Program-made: the position numbers and the translations under genes
From: Nocardia vaccinii NBRC 15922
GTDB taxonomy: Bacteria; Actinomycetota; Actinomycetes; Mycobacteriales; Mycobacteriaceae
Length of the DNA stretch: 64,000 nt
NCBI RefSeq assembly: GCF_001613305.1
Contig: NZ_BDCC01000072.1
Span: 17,645 to 81,644 of the forward strand
Direction of reading: 5' to 3'
The notes under the pieces: generated by a model
What the model saw: only the letters and a program-made list of their open reading frames with translations
What the model was told of the DNA's origin: nothing
The model's database searches: none
Part shown: piece by piece, positions 33,036-41,248 of the stretch
Position numbering within the stretch: the stretch's first letter is position 1
Layout of the letters: every line of letters starts with the position of its first letter

Positions 33036-36000
33036 TCAGTCGGTGGCGTTCGGCGATCGGTGGAAGCGAAGCGTGATCATCTGGAATGGTCTGAGCCGCA
33101 GGCGGACTCGGGTATCTTCGGCGGCTGCCGAGGTCTCGTCGACGACGGGCCGCTCGAGCAGGTCGCAGATCTGGAATCCCGGGGACTCGAAGCCGGGCGT
33201 CAGCAGGGCTGTGCTGCGGCCGCCGTGCGCTTCGTAGACCCTGAGCACGATATCGCCGCTCCGGTCGTCGGCGAGTTTCACCGCGCTGGTGACGACGGCG
33301 TCGTTATCGATGCTGAACAGCGGAGCCACGGGCTCGGCCACACCGCGACGCGGTGCGGTGAGATTGACGCGGTAGCCCTCGCGCACCGCATCGCCGATCG
33401 TCGCACCGGGAATCAGCCTGTGCGCGAAGCGATGTGGGCCCTTATCGGCGTCGGGATCCGGGAAGCGGGGCGCGCGCAGCAGCGAGGCTCGTACGGTCGT
33501 GGTGGTCCCGGAATCGGGCCGGACCGTGCGAGTGACGTCGTGACCGTAGGTGCCGTCGTTGACCAGGGCGACGCCCCAGCCCGGTTCGGTGAGATGGACG
33601 AAACGGTGATTGCACGCCTCGAATCTCGCGTACTCCCAGCTGGTGTTGGTGTGGGTCGGCCGGAACATATGCCCGAACTGGGTCTCCGAGGCGTAGCGGT
33701 CGGCGTGAATGTCCAGTGGGAAAGCCAGTTTCAGGAATTTCTCGGTCTCGTGCCATTCGACGTGGGTCTCGATGTGCAGGGCGCCGTCACGCAATGACAG
33801 GGTCTGCTCGACGGTGGAGGAACCGAACGAACGACCGATCCGCACCACCGTGCCCACCCGCGAATCCGGCTGTACCGCAAGAAAATCCACGTCGGTCAGA
33901 TCGGTGACGCGGTTGCGGTGGAACACATCGACATCCCAGGCGTCCCAGGCGTTGGGCAGGTCCGGGTGCAGTTGCAGCAGATTCGCGGCCGCGCCGGGCG
34001 GGATCGTCTCGCGCTGACCTGCGAGATCGTATGCCGAGATCACGAGCCCGCGCGCATCCACCTCGACCCGGAGCAAGCCGTCGTTCAGGACGTATCCGCC
34101 CTCGGCGCGCTTGGTCACCGCGCACGGCGGGTGCTGCCGCACCGGGCCCGCCGCCCCCGCCGGTATCGAAAACCATTCGTGCGGAGTGGGATTGAAGAGA
34201 TTCGGACCGGCCTCCCGGCCCCCGAGCGTCCACTGCGCCTGCTCGATGATCGCCGACAGTTCCCGTGCCACCCGTGCGTGCGCGGCTTCGGTCTCGCGAT
34301 GCACCCACGCGATGGACGATCCCGGCAGGATGTCGTGAAATTGGTGCAGCAGCAACGTCTTCCAGATCCGCTCGAGCTCCTCGTACGGGTAGGCCGCACC
34401 GGCGCGGACCGCTGCCGTGGCGGCCCACAGTTCGGCCTCGCGCAACAGATGTTCACTGCGCCGATTCCCCTGTTTGGTCCCGGCCTGACTGGTCAACGTG
34501 CCGCGGTGCAGCTCGAGATACAACTCGCCGACCCACACCGGGGGATCGGCGTATTCGGCCTCGGCGCGGTCGAAGAAGGCGGCGGGTTCGGTCCACACGA
34601 CCTTCGGCGCACCCTCGAGATCGCGCATGCGAGCGGCCTTGGCGACCATCTCGCGCGTCGTCCCGCCGCCGCCGTCGCCCCAGCCGGTCGGTGCGAGTGA
34701 TGTCGACGCGCGGCCCTTCTCCTTGAAATTCCTTGCGGCATGGGCGAGTTCGCGTCCCGTCATGGCACAGTTGTAGGTGTCGACCGGCGGGAAATGGGTG
34801 AAGATCCGGGTGCCGTCGATCCCCTCCCACGAAAAGGTGTGGTGCGGAAACTGATTGGTCCGGCTCCAGGAGATCTTCTGTGTGAGCAGCCGCGTACATC
34901 CGGCCGCGCGAATGATCTGCGGCAGCCCGGCCGCGAATCCGAACGTGTCCGGTAACCACACCTCCCGGCTCTCGATGCCGAACTCGTCGAGGAAGAATCG
35001 CTTGCCGTACACGAACTGTCGCGCCATCGCTTCCGAGCCCGGCATATTCGTATCGGCCTCGACCCACATGCCGCCGGTCGGCACGAACCGCCCCTCCGCG
35101 ACGGCCGCGCGCACCTTCTCGTAGACCTCGGGCCGGTGCCGGGCGAGCAGGTCGTACTGCGCGGCCTGGGACATCGTGTAGATGAACTCGGGTTCGTCGG
35201 CCAGCAGCGCGGACATGTTCGCGGCGGTGCGGGCGATCTTGCGCACCGTCTCGCGCAGCGGCCACAGCCACGCGGTGTCGATATGCGCGTGCCCGACGGC
35301 GCAGACGGTGTGCGCCGAGGGCACGGCCGGGGCGGCGAGCGCCTGGGTCAGGCAGGTCCGGGCCGCGGCTGCCGTGGCGTTGACGTCTTGCAGATCGATT
35401 GCGTCCAATGCCCGTTCGATGGCCTGGACGATGTCGTAGCGCCGGGCAGGATTGTCGGGCATCTCGTGCATCAGCTCGCCGAGCACCTCGAGATCCTGGA
35501 CCAGTTGCCAGACCTCCTCGTCGAAGACCACCAGATCCAGCCGCCCCAGCCGGTACTGCGGCTCGTCGCCGGAGGTGGTCCGGTCGCCGAGTGGCGTCGG
35601 CCCCGGAAACGGGACGACCGGATTCGAGGCCGCCTCGACATGCAGCAGGACACGCTCCCCGCCGACCGCGGGCGCTGCCACGCGAACCCAGTTGTTCTGT
35701 GGGTGTAGCCCTTTCACCGGCGAACCGTCCGGCCGATAGACCAGCCCCTCGCACTGGAAGCCCGTCATGCCCGAGTCGAAGCCGAGATCGATGATCGCCT
35801 CGACGGTTCGCCCGGCCCATGCGCCGGGCACCGTCCCCTCGACGGTGAGCCAGCTGGTTCCCCACGGCGCGCCCCACCGAGCGCCGGACTCGACCGGCGT
35901 GCGGGGTGCGGCCAAACCCTCGGCGACCGGAACGGGTTCATCGGGTGCCACCCAGATGCTCGCGGTGAGCGGCGTCGACGCCGGATGGATCGCCGGGACG

Positions 36001-36074
36001 ATCCGTTCGGTGAGGACGCGCGCGAGGCGGCCCTCGATCAGCAGGCGGTCATCGTGCATGGCGCTGGCTCCCAT
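33036..36074 (-). CDS. Alpha-mannosidase, glycoside hydrolase family 38
   Basis: 1012-aa GH38 enzyme, the usual length for the bacterial/lysosomal-like class. Zn-site motif GHAHIDTAWLWPLRET near residue 266, MSQAAQYDLL, MWVEADTNMPGSEAMARQ, the nucleophile region EVWLPDTFGFAAGLP with the catalytic Asp, and a second metal-site His in LLHQFHDILPGSS. N-terminal beta-sandwich, middle helical bundle and C-terminal beta-sandwich are all present. No signal peptide, so cytosolic turnover of alpha-mannosides (for example mannan or free oligosaccharide). ATG 36074, with a further ATG at 36059. No sugar transporter or regulator adjoins it. Confidence 0.9.
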   Translation of the reverse strand: MGASAMHDDRLLIEGRLARVLTERIVPAIHPASTPLTASIWVAPDEPVPVAEGLAAPRTPVESGARWGAPWGTSWLTVEGTVPGAWAGRTVEAIIDLGFDSGMTGFQCEGLVYRPDGSPVKGLHPQNNWVRVAAPAVGGERVLLHVEAASNPVVPFPGPTPLGDRTTSGDEPQYRLGRLDLVVFDEEVWQLVQDLEVLGELMHEMPDNPARRYDIVQAIERALDAIDLQDVNATAAAARTCLTQALAAPAVPSAHTVCAVGHAHIDTAWLWPLRETVRKIARTAANMSALLADEPEFIYTMSQAAQYDLLARHRPEVYEKVRAAVAEGRFVPTGGMWVEADTNMPGSEAMARQFVYGKRFFLDEFGIESREVWLPDTFGFAAGLPQIIRAAGCTRLLTQKISWSRTNQFPHHTFSWEGIDGTRIFTHFPPVDTYNCAMTGRELAHAARNFKEKGRASTSLAPTGWGDGGGGTTREMVAKAARMRDLEGAPKVVWTEPAAFFDRAEAEYADPPVWVGELYLELHRGTLTSQAGTKQGNRRSEHLLREAELWAATAAVRAGAAYPYEELERIWKTLLLHQFHDILPGSSIAWVHRETEAAHARVARELSAIIEQAQWTLGGREAGPNLFNPTPHEWFSIPAGAAGPVRQHPPCAVTKRAEGGYVLNDGLLRVEVDARGLVISAYDLAGQRETIPPGAAANLLQLHPDLPNAWDAWDVDVFHRNRVTDLTDVDFLAVQPDSRVGTVVRIGRSFGSSTVEQTLSLRDGALHIETHVEWHETEKFLKLAFPLDIHADRYASETQFGHMFRPTHTNTSWEYARFEACNHRFVHLTEPGWGVALVNDGTYGHDVTRTVRPDSGTTTTVRASLLRAPRFPDPDADKGPHRFAHRLIPGATIGDAVREGYRVNLTAPRRGVAEPVAPLFSIDNDAVVTSAVKLADDRSGDIVLRVYEAHGGRSTALLTPGFESPGFQICDLLERPVVDETSAAAEDTRVRLRLRPFQMITLRFHRSPNATD

Positions 36075-36183
36075 CGGACCGAGGACGTGACGAACCGTGC
36101 GTCCTCATTGTCCGGCGGGATGGTGAATTTCCCGTGTCACATGGTGAATTCCGTTGAGCGCCAGTGAGTTCCGGTGCTTTTGC

Positions 36184-36798
36184 TCAGCCCTGCTGACCGT
36201 TGCCGTTCCCGGTAGCCGCGCCGAGTTCGTAACCGAAGACTCCGCCCGCGATGCCGGTGGGAACAGCGGCAGCCACCGCGCCGACCACTGCGCCTGCCGC
36301 GGCGCCGACGCCCGCCCCCACGAGGGCGCCCCCCAGGACTCCCACGGGCGCGCCGATCCCCACGGTCGGAACGGCCAGGGCGACACCGCCCGCGATCCCA
36401 CCGATAGTCGCACCGATCGCACCTCCGATGAGCGCTCCCGGCACCGCCCCGAACGCCGCGGCGGGGATCGCCGTCGCAGCTGTGCCGATGATGGCGCCGG
36501 CAGTTCCGCCATTCAGTGTCTGCTGGGTGACCCTGTCCGAGTAGTTGTCGTCCACGGGGTGCAGCCCGCCGATCGGCACGGGTCCGATGTGGGGGTTGCG
36601 CGGAGTGATGCCGTGCCGCACCGGGGCGGTCCAGTGCTGCCCGACGGGCGCGGGAGCCGGGACGCTCGGTTGTGCCGCGGCGTTGCCCGCGGCGCAGGTC
36701 ACCACGATGGCCACCGGTATCGCGCCGACGATCGGCAGCATGGCGCGACGCAACGCACTGGTGTGGGAGTCTCTGGACCGACGAGTCATGCGGAACAC
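36184..36798 (-). CDS. Secreted Gly/Ala-rich (glycine-zipper) protein
   Basis: 204 aa. Signal peptide: Arg-rich start, hydrophobic AMLPIVGAIPVAIVVTCAAG and a cleavage-like site at NAAAQP. The N-terminal half of the mature part is Pro/His-rich (HGITPRNPHIGPVPIGGLHP); the second half is a long run of GxxxG-type repeats (GALIGGAIGATIGGIAGGVA and further), able to insert in or lie on the mycomembrane. Common uncharacterised type in Nocardia. The start is clear. It stands alone between the GH38 gene and the 36.8-37.4 kb region. Confidence 0.75.
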   Translation of the reverse strand: MFRMTRRSRDSHTSALRRAMLPIVGAIPVAIVVTCAAGNAAAQPSVPAPAPVGQHWTAPVRHGITPRNPHIGPVPIGGLHPVDDNYSDRVTQQTLNGGTAGAIIGTAATAIPAAAFGAVPGALIGGAIGATIGGIAGGVALAVPTVGIGAPVGVLGGALVGAGVGAAAGAVVGAVAAAVPTGIAGGVFGYELGAATGNGNGQQG

Positions 36799-37456
36799 CC
36801 TCTCGCTGGATTCGACTGGGAACAGCTTTCTGGCGATCGGTTATCGAACACGCGCGGCGGAACGACGGGCCTCACCGGAAGTAGGACGCGTAGTTGCCGA
36901 AGGAGATTTGATCGAGTTGGTTCCGGGCCGTCCTCTGCGTCGGCGCGGCCTGTTCGCAGGCGGGCGCGCCGGTGAACGGGACAGCGCACCCGGTGTCAGC
37001 GGTATTCGCCACCGGTTCGCCGTTGGCCGTCCGGCTGGCCGCCGAGGCGAGCGGGCACGTACCGATCACTGCCGGTATCGATATCGTTCCGCAGCGGCCG
37101 GACGATCCGGGCCGATATCTTGCGCCCGCTGACCACGTGAAGTGCATATGTCGACCTCTCGAAGCGCTGTCGGATGAGGTAACACAAGCTTGCGGTAAGT
37201 CAAATCTGTGATAGGTGCTGTGTCAAGGGCCGATAATTCCCAGCAGATAGCCGGGCGGGTCTCGGAGCGGAGAGATGTGCCGTCCTGCGGAACAGAAGGA
37301 CGGCGAGTACGCGTTGTTCGGCCATCAGCGCATGTACGCGATCGCGGTGATGGTTCGGATCGGGCCTTGGTGCCGAACGAGATTGTGGCGGAGAGGCGTA
37401 CACGAACGGCCCGGTTTCGGGATGTCGAAGCCCGGGCCGTCACGGACGATCAGTGG
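36799..37456. other. Stretch without a confident gene
   Basis: 658 bp upstream of the secreted protein gene and downstream of DUF397. A reverse frame 36872-37147 ends QLDQISFGNYASYFR and looks protein-like in its second half, but its start region has no signal peptide or ribosome site; an overlapping frame 36996-37187 competes. It may be a decayed small secreted protein gene. Confidence 0.35.
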
Positions 37457-37672
37457 TCAAGCTTGGTCGAACTCGCCGCTTTCGAGGCTTGCGGTGAACG
37501 CGTCCCATTCACTTGGGGTGAAGATCAGCGCTGGGCCGGTTGGGTTCTTGGAGTCGCGAACACCGACGCCATCGCGATCCAGGAAGGCCACCTCGACACA
37601 CTCTTTACCTGCTTGGCTGCGGCTGCTCTTGAGCCACTTCGCCCCGGACAGATCAGCGCTCACGTTGCTCAT
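37457..37672 (-). CDS. DUF397 family protein
   Basis: 71 aa, the family's normal length. Signature positions: AKWLKSSRSQAGKECVEVAF (W-x-K-S-S-x-S with the ECVEVA core), VGVRDSKNPTGPALIFTPSE (V-R-D-S-K-x-P) and the W in EWDAFTASL. DUF397 proteins sit next to XRE-DUF5753 regulators in actinobacteria (BldB-like/WhiJ-type pairs) and are thought to act with them, possibly as antitoxin-like or anti-regulator partners. Here the start lies 20 nt inside the reconstructed end of the XRE gene, the classic arrangement. Confidence 0.87.
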   Translation of the reverse strand: MSNVSADLSGAKWLKSSRSQAGKECVEVAFLDRDGVGVRDSKNPTGPALIFTPSEWDAFTASLESGEFDQA

Positions 37673-38559
37673 GCTCCCTTGCCACCCGCCGAAGCAGGCC
37701 TCTGCTCGTTGTCTCGTCCAAGGCTGCCGCCCCGATACTCTCGTGCCGACGATAGTAGTGCAGGACGTCGTCTTCCTTCTCCAGATACATATCGCCGACG
37801 ACTCCTTCGAGGAAGACCACCGGTGGTTCGACGTGAGCGCCGCCTTGGTCGTGCCCGAAGCTCAGGATGACGTAGGGCGGCATGGATGCCCGATGCCCCA
37901 TCCGGAAAACCGGCCTCGAACGGCAGCACTCGCACGGTCACATTGTCCCTCGTACTGACGTCGGCGAGATGGCGAAGCTGGTCAGCCATGATCGCTCGGC
38001 TTCGCGCGACGCGATGCAGAGCGGCTTCGCCGATTACGACATTCAACTGGACAGGTTGAGTCTTCCTGGTGACGATTCTCTGGCGCTGCGTTTTGATCTG
38101 GACGCGCTGCTCCCACTGCTCGAACGTCTCATCGGGCCAGGCCAATTCGACCAAAGACCGGTTGTAGTCGACGGTTTGGAGCAATCCCGGAATGAGATCC
38201 GGTTGGTACGTGATGATTTGAGTTGCGGCCGTTTCCAATCCGACGTAGACGTCGAAGTTCTTCGGGATGAGATCGCCGTACTGATGCCACCATGACTTCA
38301 CATTGGCCTGCTGTGCGAGTCCCTTGAACGCCTCCGCGAGATCCGGTGGGACGTTGTACAAGTCGCAGATGGCCTGTATGACCATATTCTTGATCCGGCC
38401 CGTTTCGCCCTTCTCCAGACGGTTCAGGCTGGTGGCGCCCATCTCCAGGAGCTGTGCCGCCTTGACCTGTGTGTAACCGGCGCGGGTGCGCCAGTCCACG
38501 AGATAACGCCCGAGTTGCCGCCTCGGCAGCGTCGAGCCGACGTTGGGTATCTCTGGCAT
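37653..38559 (-). pseudogene. XRE family regulator with DUF5753, frameshifted
   Basis: N-terminal helix-turn-helix of the XRE type (LGRYLVDWRTRAGYTQVKAA, then MGATSLNRLEKGETG) followed by the DUF5753 effector domain: YQPDLIPGLLQTVDYNRSL, QRIVTRKTQPVQLNVVIGE, TVRVLPFEAGFP. At about 37903 the frame slips: one extra G after GGTTTTCC. Removing it joins AGFP to MGHRASMPPYVILSFGHD and on through GDMYLEKEDDVLHYYRRHES to a proper family C-terminus ending at 37653. As written, the frame yields a nonsense Arg-rich tail. The ATG at 38559 is clear. Either a real loss of function or an assembly error at a G run. Partner DUF397 is intact. Confidence 0.8.
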
Positions 38560-38815
38560 GTGATCTCCGTTTCGGGGATGTGTGAATCTCCGGATCGGGG
38601 GAATGTTCTCGTCCAGTGCGGAGACAGCGCAGGCGCTTCGGAGAGATTCCTTCGGAGACTCCGTTTCGGCGTGACTCGAGGGTAGCGCGGGTGTATCATA
38701 TACCCAGCGCCCGAAGGGATCACGTCGCGATCCCCGCTCTCGGTCGGGCGCTGATCCCGCCGCTCGGTTCGGCGGAATCCTCATTGAATACCATGAAATA
38801 TGAAGGGGCGGAACC

Positions 38816-38998
38816 ATGTTGAGATTTGCTCCGGAGGGTGAGTTGCCGCGGCGAGTACCCGCCGCCTCCCGGGTCCGGTTCGCGATCTGTCCGGATGTGC
38901 GTGATCTGGCGGAGGTGGACGAACCCACCACGGATCTCCTGCTGCGTGTTCGAGATGCGTTGCGCACGTGGGTTTCTACCGATACCTCGGTCGGGTGA
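38816..38998 (+). CDS. Small hypothetical protein (60 aa) divergent from XRE gene
   Basis: MLRFAPEGELPRRVPAASR start, then RFAICPDVRDLAEVDEPTTD and an amphipathic helix LLLRVRDALRTW. Acidic, soluble, no membrane segment. GAAGGGGCGG lies before the ATG at 38816. It faces away from the XRE regulator and is followed by two more small genes in the same direction, a layout often seen beside XRE-DUF397 pairs. Family unknown to me. Confidence 0.5.
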   Translation: MLRFAPEGELPRRVPAASRVRFAICPDVRDLAEVDEPTTDLLLRVRDALRTWVSTDTSVG

Positions 38999-39004
38999 TG
39001 AGCG

Positions 39005-39193
39005 GTGGCCGAGATGCTTCCGCCGACCGATCACACACCTTTGGCGGTGATGTCGATCGAGCTTGCGCATTGGATCATGCAGTGGCACATCGACTGTCCG
39101 GTGACGGTCTGCGCGGTCAAGCGGCAGGCGAAGGCGAGATTGATGCAGGCGCATCGGATAGTCCCCGCGGATCAACCCCACTTCGGAATGTGA
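39005..39193 (+). CDS. Small hypothetical protein (62 aa)
   Basis: GTG start; VAEMLPPTDHTPLAVMSIEL then AHWIMQWHIDCPVTVCAVKR and QAKARLMQAHRIVPADQ. The CPVTVC-x-VKRQAKARLM stretch with two Cys and a basic helix looks like part of a zinc-binding or nucleic-acid-contact module. It begins 6 nt after the previous stop and is followed 10 nt later by a zinc-ribbon protein, so the three likely form one transcript. Function unknown. Confidence 0.5.
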   Translation: MAEMLPPTDHTPLAVMSIELAHWIMQWHIDCPVTVCAVKRQAKARLMQAHRIVPADQPHFGM

Positions 39194-39203
39194 GGCCGAC
39201 CAG

Positions 39204-39362
39204 ATGAGCCGCGAGGACGATCTGTGGTGCGACTGGTGCGGGGGCCCCAATCAGGTCGTCCTGCGACACGACGACCGCGTGTTCTGTAGCTTCGCGTGTC
39301 TTCGGCGATACCGATCGCAGGCAGGCGGCTCGGACGTCATCGATCTCCCCGTACGTGGATGA
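39204..39362 (+). CDS. 52-aa zinc-ribbon (MYM/FCS-like) protein
   Basis: MSREDDLWCDWCGGPNQVVL gives CxxC, and DRVFCSFACLRRYR gives a second C-x3-C; four cysteines about 20 residues apart with F-C-S-x-x-C and a following Arg-rich helix match a treble-clef/FCS-type zinc finger. ATG 39204 follows GAGGCCGACCAG. Small zinc fingers of this kind often bind DNA or RNA or act as protein adaptors. Its downstream neighbour is the mycosin-like gene, 90 bp away. Confidence 0.6.
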   Translation: MSREDDLWCDWCGGPNQVVLRHDDRVFCSFACLRRYRSQAGGSDVIDLPVRG

Positions 39363-39452
39363 GGATTCCGGAGAGCCACGCCCGCCGGGTGGATGCCAAG
39401 GAGTTGTCAAGGACCGGCGGCGAGGGTGTCGGAGAACAAGCACCACAAGAGT

Positions 39453-40820
39453 ATGGGAACCGCGATGCCGCCGCTCGACACCCTTCACCATCCGTCCTCG
39501 TCCTCGTCACGGTCGCGCGGTGTGCGCAGATCCGGTTGGATGGCACTGCGTTCGATGAGCGCGGCGATCGTGGTGGGGATGAGTGGGCTCACCATGCCGG
39601 TACCGGCGCAAGCCATCGAGCCGCCGGGTATCGATCCGGGCGCACTGAACGCGGCGATCGCGCTGAACGCCAAGGGCGGGCCACCCGACCCGACCGTGCA
39701 GCGACTGATGTGCGCCGAATTGGGACTGTCGGGTACGCCGCCGCAGGAGACCCGGGATCTGCCCGCGCTGTGGCGGCTCAGCCGCGGTGCGGGACAGAAG
39801 GTCGCCGTGATCGATACCGGGGTGAACCGGCATCCCCGATTGCCGAAGCTCCAGGCCGGCGGCGACTTCGTCGCGAACTCCGACGGCACCTCCGACTGCG
39901 ACGCTCACGGCACGCTCATCGCCGGAATCATCGCCGCACAACCGAGTTCGAAAGATTCGTTCGCCGGTATCGCCCCCGATGCGACGATCCTGTCGATCCG
40001 GCAGCTCAGCCTCGCATACCAGGCGGCGAACGGTACCGGCGCGACGCCCGGGCAGATGTACGACGGCGGCTACGGCAGTGTGCTGACGCTGGCGGCGTCC
40101 GTGGTGCGCGCTGTCGACATGGGCGCAACGGTGATCGATATTCCCGAGCCGGCTTGCGCAGCTGCCGACGGTCCATTCACGGACGGAGCCCTGGGCGCGG
40201 CGGTCCGGTACGCCTTCGATCGGAACGTCGTCGTCGTGACCGCCGCGGGCGACGTGCAGGCCGAAGGCCACTGTGCGGTCCAGAACGACGGAACAGGATG
40301 GAAGGCTGTGCGGACCGTCGCAAGCCCCGCATGGTTCGGGGCGAACGTCCTGACCGTCGCGTCGACCGATGCGAACGGCTCGGTGTCGCCCCACTCACTC
40401 CACGGCCCCTGGGTCGGTGTCGCGGCTCCCGGACAGAACGTCGTCTCCTTGGACAGCGCACCGGGCGCCACCGGGTTGGTGAATACCGCGCAGACCGCCG
40501 GGGGACAAGCTCCGATCGAGGGCACCGGCTTCTCGAGCGCATATGTCGCCGGACTCGCCGCACTCGTGCGCGCCCGGTTCCCCGGACTGACCGCCGCGCA
40601 AGTGATCGAGCGAATCGAGAAGACGGCGAAGCACCCCGGCTCCGGTCGCGACGATGCCGTCGGATACGGCGCCGTCGACCCGATCGCCGCACTCGGCTCG
40701 CACTCTCCCGCGAACACGACGAATGTCGTTGCCATAACGGTCATTTCGGTGCTGGCAGCACTGGTCATCGGGCTCGCCGTCCGGATTCCTTTCCGCCGTC
40801 GGCGTTCCCGGCCGGCGTGA
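39453..40820 (+). CDS. Mycosin-like S8 subtilase without catalytic serine (pseudoprotease)
   Basis: About 455 aa with the full mycosin plan: signal peptide (hydrophobic run to PAQA, residues 30-54), N-terminal extension ending LPALWRLSRGAGQ, catalytic Asp121 in VAVIDTGVNRHP, His152 in DCDAHGTLIAG, and a C-terminal membrane anchor (VVAITVISVLAALVIGLAV) with basic tail. But two active-site positions differ: the serine motif, normally GTSxA, reads GTGFSSAYVAG (Gly359 for Ser), and the oxyanion AAGN reads TAAGD (Asp267 for Asn). The enzyme should be proteolytically dead. Mycosins also stabilise the type VII secretion complex independently of proteolysis, so a structural role is possible. No ESX genes are in the window. 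Start could also be 39393. Confidence 0.85.
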   Translation: MGTAMPPLDTLHHPSSSSSRSRGVRRSGWMALRSMSAAIVVGMSGLTMPVPAQAIEPPGIDPGALNAAIALNAKGGPPDPTVQRLMCAELGLSGTPPQETRDLPALWRLSRGAGQKVAVIDTGVNRHPRLPKLQAGGDFVANSDGTSDCDAHGTLIAGIIAAQPSSKDSFAGIAPDATILSIRQLSLAYQAANGTGATPGQMYDGGYGSVLTLAASVVRAVDMGATVIDIPEPACAAADGPFTDGALGAAVRYAFDRNVVVVTAAGDVQAEGHCAVQNDGTGWKAVRTVASPAWFGANVLTVASTDANGSVSPHSLHGPWVGVAAPGQNVVSLDSAPGATGLVNTAQTAGGQAPIEGTGFSSAYVAGLAALVRARFPGLTAAQVIERIEKTAKHPGSGRDDAVGYGAVDPIAALGSHSPANTTNVVAITVISVLAALVIGLAVRIPFRRRRSRPA

Positions 40821-41002
40821 GCGAGGTATCGAGAGGCCGACGACCACAGAATCCGAGTGTGGCAACAATTTTCGAACCGGATCACCAGCGCGCGCCGGTT
40901 ACGATTACCGGCACCGGACGCCGCCCGGCGAAACCACCGGCCGGCGCGGTCACGCTTCCCGCGCGGGAACCCTTCGCGCCGGCAGGCGTGTCTGTCAGAT
41001 AA
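40817..41002 (+). CDS. Possible small disordered protein coupled to mycosin-like gene
   Basis: 61 codons starting GTG at 40817, overlapping the mycosin stop as GTGA. Sequence is Pro/Ala/Arg-rich (PAKPPAGAVTLPAREPFAPA) with no domain. The overlap supports translation; composition does not prove it. Confidence 0.35.
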   Translation: MSEVSRGRRPQNPSVATIFEPDHQRAPVTITGTGRRPAKPPAGAVTLPAREPFAPAGVSVR

Positions 41003-41248
41003 CTGGCGCTGCCCGCAATGGTCAAGGTGGACAAGGCATATCGCCGCAGCCGTCTGCTCAACCGAATCTCGGCACTGCGATGCGATGCGCGTCGCCCGAT
41101 ACGAATTCTGAACCGAGGGCGCGTCTGCGCCTGCGTGCGGTATCCGGCCCTTCGTTCGCGCAGGGCCCGTAGCGGTCCGCCGACGCGAGTACGCTTGCCC
41201 CAATCGGTTCCGTGGCGGTCGCGGAATCAGTCAGGGGGAGGTACCACG

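Noticed and set aside
36872..37147. Reverse 91-codon frame that could be a small secreted protein
   Set aside because: No signal peptide or ribosome site, and an overlapping frame is equally open; mentioned as uncertain only.
39296..41002. 568-codon forward frame over the mycosin gene
   Set aside because: Different frame of the mycosin gene; only its last 61 codons, starting in a GTGA overlap, are kept as a weak candidate.
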